From: Mycolicibacter engbaekii
GTDB taxonomy: Bacteria; Actinomycetota; Actinomycetes; Mycobacteriales; Mycobacteriaceae
DNA: 64,000 bases
NCBI RefSeq assembly: GCF_002101585.1
Contig: NZ_LQOT01000011.1
Location: 1 to 64,000 of the forward strand
Reading direction: 5' to 3'
Below, piece after piece: positions 8,686-16,687 of the stretch. Position 1 is the first letter of the stretch. Each line of letters begins with the position of its first letter. Position numbers and translations under genes: made by a program. The notes under the pieces are model-generated. The model saw only the letters and a list, made by a program, of their open reading frames with translations, had not been told where the DNA came from and did not search any database.

Positions 8686-8745
8686 GCGAGCAGACGTGAA
8701 AGCCCCCAAATCCGGGTCGATTTGGGGGCTTTCGCGTCTGCTCGC
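8686..8745. terminator. Long hairpin between convergent genes
   Basis: Two 27-nt arms (8686-8712 and 8719-8745) are complementary except for one position that can wobble, enclosing a 6-nt loop. Each arm starts or ends with GCGAGCAGACG and its complement. It lies between the convergent sulfotransferase and Rv3527 homologues. It could act as a bidirectional terminator although no U-tract follows; it may also be a dispersed mycobacterial palindrome. Confidence 0.6.
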
Positions 8746-8759
8746 GGATGGAAACGGAG

Positions 8760-9221
8760 CTAGTCGATCCCGTCGCCGGGCGGGGGAGCGCTGGAGAACT
8801 CCTCCAGTGCACCCTCGGCGATCGCGTGCGCGATGCTCTTCGCCAGCTTCGGGCAGCCGCGGCTTCGGCCGCTGCTGTGGCCGGCCTCGCGTTCGGCGGC
8901 GAAGTGGGCGCACTGCTTGACCGCCGCCGAATCCCACTGCACCGAGGTGTGTCCGGGACCCAGCTTCTTCACCTCGACAGTGGCCGTGCAGTGCCGGCAC
9001 TGCACCGGCATCAGGCCCGAATGCAGGTAGCGGTCGGTATCGCGTTGCGTCGCAGCACGAATCGCCGCGTAGCGTTGTGGGTCCGCCGGATGCCGCGAAT
9101 ACCGGGTATCGGGGCCGTCGTCGGCGGGCGCGTCGCCGTGCCCGTCATGGTCGTCGTGCGGGCCGTAGAACATCAGCATGGACCGGGCCAGCTCGCCGGC
9201 GTCGGGAACCTCGCGGGCCAT
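8760..9221 (-). CDS. Conserved hypothetical protein, Rv3527 homologue
   Basis: 153 aa. The middle holds a CRHC pair (PVQCRHCTATVEVKKLGPGHTSVQW) and two more cysteines (KQCAHF, RGCPKL), so a small metal site is possible. The acidic, histidine-rich N-terminus (GPHDDHDGHGD) is notable. In M. tuberculosis Rv3527 sits next to kshA in the KstR region; here it starts 10 bp after kshA ends on the same strand, so it is probably co-transcribed with the oxygenase. A link to KshA iron-sulfur function is only a guess. Confidence 0.75.
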   Translation of the reverse strand: MAREVPDAGELARSMLMFYGPHDDHDGHGDAPADDGPDTRYSRHPADPQRYAAIRAATQRDTDRYLHSGLMPVQCRHCTATVEVKKLGPGHTSVQWDSAAVKQCAHFAAEREAGHSSGRSRGCPKLAKSIAHAIAEGALEEFSSAPPPGDGID

Positions 9222-9231
9222 GGCGTCGGGC

Positions 9232-10395
9232 CTACTCTGCCTTGACGGTTTCTGCGTCCTTCGCCTGCTCGGCTTGCACGCGCAGATTCTCGGCCACTTC
9301 GGCGTTCCACTTCTCGTTGGCCACCGTGGCGTCGATCTCGATCTCGAAGCGATCGGTCATCTCCGGGGTGACGTCAGCGGCGTCGACGTAGAACTGCGAG
9401 TACCACCGGCGCAGCTGGTAGACCGCCCCGTCCTCCTCGACCAGCAGCGGGTTCTCGATCCGGCTCTTGTGCGTCCAGATCTCGACATCCTGCAGGAAGC
9501 CCTTGCTGACACCGTCGGTCATGGCGTCCGCGATCTTCTCGGTGGTCGCGTCGTCCAAGCCCTTGGGCTTCTGCACGATCACACCCCACATCAGCCGGAA
9601 CTGGTCCTGGCTGATCGGGTAGTGGCAGTTGATCAGGATCGACTCGGCCTTGAAACCGCCGTAGCTGTTGTGCAGCCAGTTGATCATGAACGACGGGCCG
9701 AAGTACGACGCCTCGGAGTCCAGTTCCGAACCGCCGTAGCTGGTACCGAGACCGGGCACGTCGGAACGCCCGACATTGTGCAGGTACTGCGAGGCGATGT
9801 GGCCCTCGAAGACGTTCTTGAAGGAGGTGGGCAGGCCGTAGTGGATGTAGAAGAAGTGCGCGAAATCCACGACGTTGTCGATGATGTCGCGGCAGTTGGA
9901 GTCGATCACCATCGAGTTCCAGCGCCAGTCGGTCCACTCACCGCTGGACCATTCCGGAATCTCCGGGATCCGCACCTCGTCGGGCGGCGGGTTGCCCTCC
10001 GGGTCGTGGTAGATGAACAGCAGGCCGCCGCGCACGTCGGTGGGGAAAGCCTGGGTGCGCGCCATCCGCGGCGTCCGCTTGGAGTAGGGCACCAGCTTGC
10101 AGCGGCCGTCGCCGCCCCAGCGCCAGTCGTGGAACGGGCAGGCGATCGCGTCGCCCTTGATCTCGCCGCGGCTCAAGTCGCCGCCCATGTGGCGGCAGTA
10201 GGCGTCGAGCACGTGCAGCTCGCCCTGCGAGTCGGCGAACACCACCAGCTTGGCGCCGAACGCGTGGATGGAATGCGGCTTGCCGTCCTGGAAGTCCTTC
10301 ACCGGGCCTAGGCAGTGCCAGCCCCGGGCATAGCGATCCGGCAGTGTCCCGGTGTCGATGTGGCGGACGCCTACTTCGGCGCTGTCAGTGCTCAC
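9232..10395 (-). CDS. kshA: 3-ketosteroid 9-alpha-hydroxylase, oxygenase component KshA (Rv3526)
   Basis: 387 aa from a GTG with a GGAGG site 7 nt upstream. The Rieske [2Fe-2S] motif is AYCRHMGGDL...ACPFHDWRW (about residues 67-90), and the mononuclear iron site follows in NVVDFAHFFYIHYG (D-x3-H-x4-H, about 175-190). KshA with reductase KshB hydroxylates C9 of androstadienedione-type steroids, which opens ring B. The similarity to Rv3526 is strong along the full length. A perfect KstR-type box lies 29 bp upstream in the divergent promoter shared with the Rv3525c homologue. Confidence 0.96.
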   Translation of the reverse strand: MSTDSAEVGVRHIDTGTLPDRYARGWHCLGPVKDFQDGKPHSIHAFGAKLVVFADSQGELHVLDAYCRHMGGDLSRGEIKGDAIACPFHDWRWGGDGRCKLVPYSKRTPRMARTQAFPTDVRGGLLFIYHDPEGNPPPDEVRIPEIPEWSSGEWTDWRWNSMVIDSNCRDIIDNVVDFAHFFYIHYGLPTSFKNVFEGHIASQYLHNVGRSDVPGLGTSYGGSELDSEASYFGPSFMINWLHNSYGGFKAESILINCHYPISQDQFRLMWGVIVQKPKGLDDATTEKIADAMTDGVSKGFLQDVEIWTHKSRIENPLLVEEDGAVYQLRRWYSQFYVDAADVTPEMTDRFEIEIDATVANEKWNAEVAENLRVQAEQAKDAETVKAE

Positions 10396-10423
10396 CTGTT
10401 GCCTCCAACCCTGTGCTTCTAAC

Positions 10424-10437
10424 TAGAACACGTTACA
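10424..10437. promoter_or_regulatory. KstR operator, kshA / Rv3525c
   Basis: TAGAACACGTTACA fits the KstR consensus TNNAACNNGTTNNA exactly. It lies between the divergent kshA (start 10395) and Rv3525c-like (start 10505) genes. KstR is a TetR-type repressor of cholesterol catabolism relieved by a sterol-CoA ester. Confidence 0.85.
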
Positions 10438-10504
10438 GTTTTGACCTTCGATTGCGCAATAAACCCTGCTGGTCGGGGTCTTTGGTCCCTGGTATATCTG
10501 AACG

Positions 10505-11041
10505 ATGCAGCTGTTTGCGTTCAACGGTCGCTCACCGAAGATCGACCCCACGGCCTTCGTCGCGCCCACCGCCACGCTGATCGGCGACGTCACCATCGAA
10601 GCCGGGGCCTCGGTGTGGTTCGGCACCGTGCTGCGCGCGGACGACGCGCCCATCGTGGTGCGTGAAGGCGCCAACGTTCAAGACGGCTCGGTGCTGCACG
10701 TACCGCCCGGCGTGCCGGTGGATATCGGCCCGGGCGCGACGATCGCCCACATGTGTCTGATCCACGGGGCCAACATCGGCGCCGAGGCGCTGATCGGCAA
10801 CCACGCCACGGTGCTCGACGGCGCGGTGATCGGCAGTCGCTCCCTGGTCGCGGCCGGAGCGACGGTGCTGGCCGGCACCCAGATCCCCGACGGGGTGCTG
10901 GTGACCGGTTCGCCGGCCGTGGTCAAAGGCCCGATCGAGGGCACCAGCGCAGAGCTGTGGATCAACGCGAACCCGCCGTATTACCGGGATCTCGCGCAGC
11001 GCTACCGCGAAGGTCTGGCGCCAGTCGAACGAGGCGATTGA
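10505..11041 (+). CDS. Gamma-carbonic-anhydrase-like left-handed beta-helix protein (Rv3525c homologue)
   Basis: 178 aa of hexapeptide repeats (IGDVTIEAGASVWFG, PVDIGPGATIAH). The three histidines expected as zinc ligands in gamma-class carbonic anhydrases are present in NVQDGSVLHV and TIAHMCLIHGANIG, so metal binding is plausible; whether it hydrates CO2 is unknown. It shares a KstR-controlled divergent promoter with kshA. Followed within 10 bp by a palindromic intergenic repeat (11051-11110). Confidence 0.85.
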   Translation: MQLFAFNGRSPKIDPTAFVAPTATLIGDVTIEAGASVWFGTVLRADDAPIVVREGANVQDGSVLHVPPGVPVDIGPGATIAHMCLIHGANIGAEALIGNHATVLDGAVIGSRSLVAAGATVLAGTQIPDGVLVTGSPAVVKGPIEGTSAELWINANPPYYRDLAQRYREGLAPVERGD

Positions 11042-11050
11042 GGCAGCTTT

Positions 11051-11110
11051 GCCGAGCGTGTACTCAGACCGAGAAATCGCCGGGAAAGTCGGTCTGATTA
11101 CACGTTCGGC
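11051..11110. repeat. 60-bp palindromic intergenic repeat, copy 1
   Basis: Arms 11051-11072 and 11089-11110 pair at 20 of 22 positions, separated by 16 nt. The arm begins GCCGAGCGTGTACTCAGACC. The same element recurs at 17927-17986 and 18848-18907. This copy lies between convergent genes and may also terminate transcription. Confidence 0.85.
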
Positions 11111-11138
11111 GCGCGTATCGGCGCCGGGCTGGCCTTGG

Positions 11139-11549
11139 TTAGACGGGTTTGGCGGTCTTGGCCGCGCGGTCCAGTTCCCAGTAGGCGCGCAGCGCGACCA
11201 GTTCACCCTTGTCGTTGGCGCGGTAGGTGAACACGCCCTCGGTGACGATCTGGTGCCCGCCCATGGTGATCGTGATGTTTCCGGTGTTGGCTTCCTCGTC
11301 GCCGCACTGGAAAGTGTCGGAGAAGTTGAATTCGATCTTGTCGGTGCTCGCGATCGCCTTGTCCCAGAACGCGGAGATCTCGTCGCGACCCCGGTGACCT
11401 TTGCCCTCCGGGTCGAAGTGCGACGGCCCGATCGGGTCCTGCACGATCGCGTCCTCGGCGAAGTTCGCCAACCAGGCCTCTTTGTCGCGAGCCACTACCG
11501 CGTCCCGGGAGCGCTTACCTGCAACGTGGGCGGGGTGATCTGCGTTCAT
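11139..11549 (-). CDS. Ketosteroid-isomerase-like (NTF2-fold) protein
   Basis: 136 aa from ATG at 11549. The fold pattern AWLANFAEDAIVQDPIG ... GRDEISAFWDKAI ... GVFTYRANDKGELVALRAYWELD matches the steroid delta-isomerase branch that includes Rv0760c. An Asp-Pro segment (QDPIGPSHFDPEG) sits where the Rv0760c family has its pocket. It starts 13 bp after ltp3 and ends the minus-strand operon Rv3521-ltp4-ltp3. A role in double-bond isomerisation or ligand binding of a steroid intermediate fits the context but is unproven. Confidence 0.8.
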   Translation of the reverse strand: MNADHPAHVAGKRSRDAVVARDKEAWLANFAEDAIVQDPIGPSHFDPEGKGHRGRDEISAFWDKAIASTDKIEFNFSDTFQCGDEEANTGNITITMGGHQIVTEGVFTYRANDKGELVALRAYWELDRAAKTAKPV

Positions 11550-11562
11550 GCCGGTCGTCCTC

Positions 11563-12747
11563 TCAGTTGGCGGGCTTGTCGGCCGGCTTGTCGGCGGCGA
11601 CCACCCACATCGAGTAGTACTGCGAACCGCCGCCGTAGGCGTGGCCCAACGCTTTACGCGCATTCGGAACCTGGTGATCGCCGGCCTTGCCCATCACCTG
11701 AATCGCCGACTCGGCGAACCGGATCATGCCCGAGGCGCCGATCGGGTTGGACGACAACACGCCGCCGGAGGCGTTCACCGGCAGCTTCCCGCCGATCGCG
11801 GTCTCCCCGGCCTGGGTGAGCTTCCAGCCGTCGCCGGGAGCCGCAAAGCCAAGGTTCTCCAGCCACATCGGCTCGAACCAGGAGAACGGCACATAGATCT
11901 CCGCGGCGTCGATCTCGTCGATCGGGCTGGTGATCCCGGCCTCTTTCCACAGCGCGGCCGCGGCATCGCGGCCGGCCTGCGGATTGACCTGGTCGCGCCC
12001 GGCGTACGCCAGCGGCTCGGTGCGCAGCGCGGTCGCGTGGATCCACGCCACCGGCTCGCCGGCGTCGATGCGGGCCTGCGCGGCGTCTTCGTCGCCGATC
12101 ACGATCGCGCAGGCGCCGTCCGACGACGGGCAGGTCTCGTCGAAACGGATCGGGTCCCAGAGCATCTGGGAAGCCATCACCTTCTCGACGGTGATGTCGG
12201 GCTGGTGCAGGTGGGCCAGCGGGTTGCGGGCGCCGTTGAGCCGGTCCTTGACCGCAACGATCGCGCCGATGTCGGTCGGGGCCCCGGAACGGCGGATGTA
12301 GGCGCGCACGTGCGGAGCGAAGTAACCGCCGGCGCCGGCGCCGACCGGCTTGGTGAACGGCACCGGGATGCTCAGCGCCCACATGGCGTTGGACTCCGAC
12401 TGCTTCTCCCAGGCCATCGCCAGCACCCGCCGGTACTTGCCGGACTTCACCAGGCTGGCCGCCACCACCGCGGTCGAGCCGCCCACCGAACCGGCGGTGT
12501 GCACCCGGATCAGCGGCTTGCCGGTGGCGCCCACGGCGTCGGCCATGAACAGCTCGGGCATCATCACGCCCTCGAAGAAGTCCGGCGCCTTACCGACCAC
12601 CACGGCGTCGATGTCGGCAAACGTCGAGCCCGAATCGGCCAGTGCCCGGTCGATGGCTTCGCGCACCATGCCGTTCATCGACACGTCCTGGCGCTTGGCG
12701 ACGTACTTGGTCTGCCCGGTGCCCAGCACCGCAGCGAGTTGGGCCAT
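11563..12747 (-). CDS. ltp3: SCP2-thiolase-like protein Ltp3 (Rv3523 homologue)
   Basis: 394 aa, the same length as Rv3523. The thiolase fold is visible (VFVGKAPDFFEG-like N-half, INASGGVLSSNPIGASGMIRF near residue 330 and LGHAYGGGSQYYSMWVV at the end). At the position of the usual nucleophilic cysteine it reads VHTAGSVGGSTAV, so it lacks the classical thiolase Cys, as do Ltp2-type retro-aldolases. Ltp3 probably cleaves a C-C bond of a side-chain CoA ester rather than acting as a standard thiolase (inference from Ltp2). It overlaps ltp4 by 1 bp. Confidence 0.93.
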   Translation of the reverse strand: MAQLAAVLGTGQTKYVAKRQDVSMNGMVREAIDRALADSGSTFADIDAVVVGKAPDFFEGVMMPELFMADAVGATGKPLIRVHTAGSVGGSTAVVAASLVKSGKYRRVLAMAWEKQSESNAMWALSIPVPFTKPVGAGAGGYFAPHVRAYIRRSGAPTDIGAIVAVKDRLNGARNPLAHLHQPDITVEKVMASQMLWDPIRFDETCPSSDGACAIVIGDEDAAQARIDAGEPVAWIHATALRTEPLAYAGRDQVNPQAGRDAAAALWKEAGITSPIDEIDAAEIYVPFSWFEPMWLENLGFAAPGDGWKLTQAGETAIGGKLPVNASGGVLSSNPIGASGMIRFAESAIQVMGKAGDHQVPNARKALGHAYGGGSQYYSMWVVAADKPADKPAN

Positions 12748-13811
12748 CAGTTGCGTCCTTCCATCACCGCGACCAGGTTCTGTTGCAGGGCAGGCCCGCT
12801 GGTGGCGTGCGCCAGCACCCGGCTGGCCGAACCCGAGAAGATGTGCTGGGCGGCAAAGCCGATGCGCTCCAGCCCCGCGACAAACATCGGGTTCGCCGCC
12901 AGGGCGCCACCGGACGGGTTCACCTTGGTCTTCGAGGGCAGTCGCATGGACTCGGTCAGGATCAGATGCTGATGGGTGAACGGAGCGTGGATCTCGGCGA
13001 CGTCCACCGCGGGCATCTCGTCGCCGGTGGCGGCCTGCGCCGAGGCGGCGGCCGACGGCGACCGGGTCAGGTCGCGGCTACCCAGTACCGGGGACTCGAT
13101 CCGGTGTTCGAAACCGGTGATCCAGGCCGGGTTTTCGCACAGCTCACGGGCTTTGTCGCCGGCGGCCAGCACGATCGCGGCAGCGCCGTCGGTGATCGGG
13201 GCGATGTCGTGGCGGCGCAGCGGGTCGGTGAAGAACGGACGCTGCAGCAGCTCGTCGAGGCTGTCGGTCGACTCCACCGAGTCCACCCGTTCGGCGACGG
13301 CGAAGGAGTCCAGCGCCACCCGGGCCATCTGTTCGGCGGTCCACTGGCCGCCGGACAGGCCCAGCCGGGCCTGCAGTGCGGCGATCGACACCGAGTCCGG
13401 CCACAGCGGGGCGACGGTATACGGGTCGGTCTGCAACGCCAGGACCCGGCGCAGGTTGCCGGCCGAAGACTTGCCGAAACCGTAGGCCAAGGCGGTGTCG
13501 ACCTCGCCGGTCAGCACCTTGATGTAGGCCTCGTACAGGGCCCAGGCGCCGTCCATCTCCACGTGCGATTCGTTGATCGGCGGAACGGCGCCGATCGAGT
13601 CGATCGCCGAGATGAAGGAGAACGCCCGGCCGGCCAGGTAATCCGACGAACCCGAGCACCAGAAGCCGATGTCGGTCTGCGCGATACCCAAGTCGGCATA
13701 CAACTGGGCGAAACACGGCATCAACATCTCGACGCCGTTGGTGGTTCCGTCAGTGCGGCGGACGTGCGGGGCGTGGGCGAAGCCCACCACCGCGACATCG
13801 CGTTGCGTCAT
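12747..13811 (-). CDS. ltp4: SCP2-thiolase-like protein Ltp4 (Rv3522 homologue)
   Basis: 354 aa from ATG at 13811 (MTQRDVAVVGFAHAP), the same length as Rv3522; a longer open frame to 13925 overlaps the preceding gene and is rejected. Thiolase segments include NPSGGALAANPMFVAGLERIGFAAQ near residue 315. The place of the N-terminal catalytic Cys reads INESHVEMDGAWALYEAY, again without cysteine. Lying between a DUF35 protein and Ltp3, it probably forms an aldolase-type complex with the DUF35 partner, as described for Ltp2 with ChsH2. Confidence 0.92.
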   Translation of the reverse strand: MTQRDVAVVGFAHAPHVRRTDGTTNGVEMLMPCFAQLYADLGIAQTDIGFWCSGSSDYLAGRAFSFISAIDSIGAVPPINESHVEMDGAWALYEAYIKVLTGEVDTALAYGFGKSSAGNLRRVLALQTDPYTVAPLWPDSVSIAALQARLGLSGGQWTAEQMARVALDSFAVAERVDSVESTDSLDELLQRPFFTDPLRRHDIAPITDGAAAIVLAAGDKARELCENPAWITGFEHRIESPVLGSRDLTRSPSAAASAQAATGDEMPAVDVAEIHAPFTHQHLILTESMRLPSKTKVNPSGGALAANPMFVAGLERIGFAAQHIFSGSASRVLAHATSGPALQQNLVAVMEGRN

Positions 13812-13819
13812 GCTGCCCC

Positions 13820-14812
13820 TCACAGGTGGTGTTTGTAGGTGTCGTAGTCGGCGTCCGGTTCGCCGGTGGGCCGGAAGTACTCGATGTTGTCGATGCCCAG
13901 GCCCCACTGATCGCGGGGCTTCCACACCGCCTCGACGCGCAGGCCCATCCGCACCTCATGGGCGTCGATGTCGGACACCAAGTGCAGGAAGGGGATGTCC
14001 GCGCCGTCGAGCAGCACGTAGGCGGCCACATAAGGCGGCTTGATCCGCTGTCCGGCGAACGGGATGTTGATGATGGCGAAGGTGGTCACCGTGCCCTTGT
14101 CGGGCAGCTCCACGAAGGTGTCCAACTGCAGTCCGGTGGCCGGGTCGGCTTCGCGCGCAGGGAAATACACCTTGCCGGTCTCGCCGGTCCGGGCGCCCAG
14201 CAGCTTGCCCTCCTGCAGGGCCAGCAGATAGGCGCTCTCCGGGCGCGACGCGCTGTGCTGGATCTCGATGCTGCTCGGAACCACCACCATGGTCACCGGG
14301 TCGCGCTCGTCGGGGGTGTCGGGGACCGGTTCGGGGTCCTCGCCGATCGCGAAGTAGGCGATGTCGGTGATCGCGCCGACGGTCTCTTCGGCCCAGTGCG
14401 CGTGCACCCGGGTGCCGACACTGATGGCCTTGGGGTTCTCGGCGGCCACCGCGTGCAGCATCGGCACGTCGGCGCCGTCGAGCTTGATCAACGCCCAGGC
14501 GAACGGGGTGTCCAGCGGCTGGCCCTCCAGCGGCTCCGGCTGCCAGGACCATGACACGACAGTGCCGACACTGGACACCGGTACGATCTCGGTGAGCGGC
14601 TCGTAGCTGACCGGATCGTATTCGGCCGGGGGTACGTAGACCCGCCCGTCGGAACCACGGACCCCGACGATGCGGCGCTCACGCAGAGCGGTGAAGAATG
14701 CGCCAAGGGTAGGGCCGACTGAACGCGTGTAGTCGAAGGACAACTTCAGCGGCGCAGACAGCGGCGGTTCATGCTCGTCGATCTGCGCGCGGTGGCTTTG
14801 GCTGGCAGTCAC
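13820..14812 (-). CDS. Double DUF35/OB-fold protein (Rv3521 homologue)
   Basis: 330 aa from GTG at 14812; the open frame extends to 14974, but that would run over the KstR box and the divergent gene. Two tandem DUF35 units are seen (about residues 18-165 and 175-315), each with GK/GRVYxPP-like and ...LDGADxPxLHxV segments. The protein contains no cysteine at all, so the rubredoxin-like zinc ribbon of DUF35_N cannot bind metal here. DUF35 proteins bind acyl-CoA and partner with SCP2-thiolases; the next two genes are ltp4 and ltp3, 8 bp away. The start is uncertain by about 25 codons. Confidence 0.88.
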   Translation of the reverse strand: MTASQSHRAQIDEHEPPLSAPLKLSFDYTRSVGPTLGAFFTALRERRIVGVRGSDGRVYVPPAEYDPVSYEPLTEIVPVSSVGTVVSWSWQPEPLEGQPLDTPFAWALIKLDGADVPMLHAVAAENPKAISVGTRVHAHWAEETVGAITDIAYFAIGEDPEPVPDTPDERDPVTMVVVPSSIEIQHSASRPESAYLLALQEGKLLGARTGETGKVYFPAREADPATGLQLDTFVELPDKGTVTTFAIINIPFAGQRIKPPYVAAYVLLDGADIPFLHLVSDIDAHEVRMGLRVEAVWKPRDQWGLGIDNIEYFRPTGEPDADYDTYKHHL

Positions 14813-14821
14813 GGCATCGAG

Positions 14822-14835
14822 TAGAACAGGTTCTA
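14822..14835. promoter_or_regulatory. KstR operator, Rv3521 / Rv3520c
   Basis: TAGAACAGGTTCTA is a perfect palindromic KstR-type site. It is 9 bp upstream of the proposed Rv3521-homologue start and 35 bp upstream of the divergent F420 oxidoreductase, so binding could block both promoters. Confidence 0.85.
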
Positions 14836-14870
14836 ACAATGGTGGCAAGCAGGCGAGCGAGGAGCCGAGG

Positions 14871-15902
14871 ATGAAGCTGGGACTGCAACTGGGATATTGG
14901 GGCGCACAGCCGCCGGCCAACCACCGCGAACTGGTGACCGCTGCCGAGGATGCGGGGTTCGACGCGATTTTCACCGCCGAGGCCTGGGGTTCTGACGCCT
15001 ACACGCCGCTGGCCTGGTGGGGTTCGTCGACCTCACGGGTTCGACTGGGCACCTCGGTGGTGCAGCTGTCGGCGCGCACCCCGACCGCCTGCGCCATGGC
15101 CTCCTTGACTTTGGACCACCTGTCCGGCGGCCGCCACATCCTGGGGCTCGGCGTGTCCGGGCCGCAGGTGGTCGAGGGCTGGTACGGCCAGCGCTTCGCC
15201 AAGCCGTTGGCCCGCACCCGCGAGTACATCGACATCCTGCGCCAGGTGTGGGCCCGCGAGGCCCCGGTGACCAGCGCCGGCCCGCACTACCCGCTGCCGA
15301 TCAGCGGTGAGGGCACCACCGGGCTGGGCAAGGCGCTCAAGCCGATCACCCACCCGCTGCGTGCCGACATCCCGGTGATGCTCGGCGCCGAAGGCCCCAA
15401 GAACATCGCGCTGGCCGCCGAGATCGCCGACGGGTGGCTGCCGATCTTCTACGCGCCGCGGCTGGCCGACATGTACAACGAGTGGCTTGATGAGGGCTTC
15501 TCCAGGCCCGGGGCGCGGCGCACCCGGGAAGACTTCGAGATCTGCGCGACGGCCAACATCGTCATCACCGAGGACCGCGCGGCGGCGTTCGCGGCCATGA
15601 AGCCCTACCTGGCGCTCTACATGGGCGGGATGGGCTCTGAGGACACCAACTTCCACGCCGAGGTCTACCGCCGGATGGGTTATGCGGAGGTGGTCGACGA
15701 CGTGACGAAGCTGTTCCGCAGCAACCAGAAGGACAAAGCCGGCGAGATCATCCCCGACGAGCTGGTGGACGACGCCGCGATCGTCGGCGACATCGACTAC
15801 GTCCGTAAGCAGATCAAGGTCTGGGAAGCCGCGGGCGTCACGATGATGGTGGTCACCGGCCGCAGCACAGAGCAGATCCAGCAGCTGGCCTCGCTGGTTT
15901 AG
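14871..15902 (+). CDS. LLM-class F420-dependent oxidoreductase (Rv3520c homologue)
   Basis: 343 aa. Barrel motifs are MKLGLQLGYWGAQPP at the start, STSRVRLGTSVVQLSARTPTACAMASLTLDHLSGGRHILGLGVSGPQVVEGWYG, and PVMLGAEGPKNIALAAEIADGW. This branch resembles mycobacterial F420-dependent oxidoreductases that act on hydroxy/keto acyl groups. It is driven from the KstR-type site shared with Rv3521, so it is expected to be induced by sterols. Substrate unknown. Confidence 0.9.
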   Translation: MKLGLQLGYWGAQPPANHRELVTAAEDAGFDAIFTAEAWGSDAYTPLAWWGSSTSRVRLGTSVVQLSARTPTACAMASLTLDHLSGGRHILGLGVSGPQVVEGWYGQRFAKPLARTREYIDILRQVWAREAPVTSAGPHYPLPISGEGTTGLGKALKPITHPLRADIPVMLGAEGPKNIALAAEIADGWLPIFYAPRLADMYNEWLDEGFSRPGARRTREDFEICATANIVITEDRAAAFAAMKPYLALYMGGMGSEDTNFHAEVYRRMGYAEVVDDVTKLFRSNQKDKAGEIIPDELVDDAAIVGDIDYVRKQIKVWEAAGVTMMVVTGRSTEQIQQLASLV

Positions 15903-15933
15903 GTGGGGCGGGGCCCGGCGGCGCGACGCCGAT

Positions 15934-16659
15934 TCAGGCGCTGAAGACCTCAGCGTCGCCGAACGTCATCTCGACGCGGCCCACCGTCGAGGACAGCATC
16001 GGCCGCTTGGGCAGACCCAGTGCGGCCAGCTCGCGGGCATACGGGTGGGTTCCCAGCCGCAGCTCGGCACCGCCGAGGGCCCACCGGACTTTGGAAACCT
16101 TCATCTCCCAAGGGATTTGACGGGCAACACCGTCGAGATAGCTGAACGCCTGCAGCGTCCGTGGCCGCGACGTGAACAGGCCCGGGACCGGCAGACCGCG
16201 GGCGAACTCCATGGTGGCGATGTGCTGACCGTCGGCGGCGACGTCGAAGCCCAGACGCCGGCCGTCACGAACGGTGAAGTCCGCCATGATCTTCGGGAAT
16301 CCCCAGATGGTGCGTCCGGCCTCGAGAGTGAACGCCTGGTCGACCGGCAGGTGGTGGATGAACGCGCCGGCGGAACCCAGTGCTCGCCAGCCGCTGGCCT
16401 CGCTGCCCGGCGGATTGACCATCACCGCGGTGCCGAACTCGAGGTAGCGGCCCAGGTCGCCGTCGATGTAGCGGGCCAGCATGAGGTTCACCACCGCCCG
16501 ACCCGGCTGGTGCTGGAAAACCCGCAGGCCGCTGTAGTCGATCATCGCCTGCGTGGCGTCCGCGGGCACCGAGAACATCGCGGAATGCACATCTGCGTGA
16601 CGGACGCGGACCGGCATGGTAAGCACAGTGCCAGCGATGGTGTGCTGCGAAAGAACCAT
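15934..16659 (-). CDS. Acetoacetate-decarboxylase-fold protein (Rv3519 homologue)
   Basis: 241 aa from ATG at 16659, which has a weak GGGAG site; a second possible start is at 16617 (MPVRVRHADVHS, 227 aa). Motifs of the acetoacetate decarboxylase superfamily are seen (EFGTAVMVNPPG, IHHLPVDQAFTLEAGRTIWGFPKIMADF). The role is unknown; its place between the Rv3520c homologue and cyp142 is conserved, which links it to sterol breakdown. It is divergent from cyp142 with only 28 bp between starts. Confidence 0.8.
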   Translation of the reverse strand: MVLSQHTIAGTVLTMPVRVRHADVHSAMFSVPADATQAMIDYSGLRVFQHQPGRAVVNLMLARYIDGDLGRYLEFGTAVMVNPPGSEASGWRALGSAGAFIHHLPVDQAFTLEAGRTIWGFPKIMADFTVRDGRRLGFDVAADGQHIATMEFARGLPVPGLFTSRPRTLQAFSYLDGVARQIPWEMKVSKVRWALGGAELRLGTHPYARELAALGLPKRPMLSSTVGRVEMTFGDAEVFSA

Positions 16660-16687
16660 GACTCCCACTGTAATCCGGAGGACGCCC

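Noticed and set aside
14813..14974. Longer N-terminus of the Rv3521 homologue
   Set aside because: It would cover the KstR box and the start of the divergent F420 oxidoreductase; the GTG at 14812 gives a sensible DUF35 protein.
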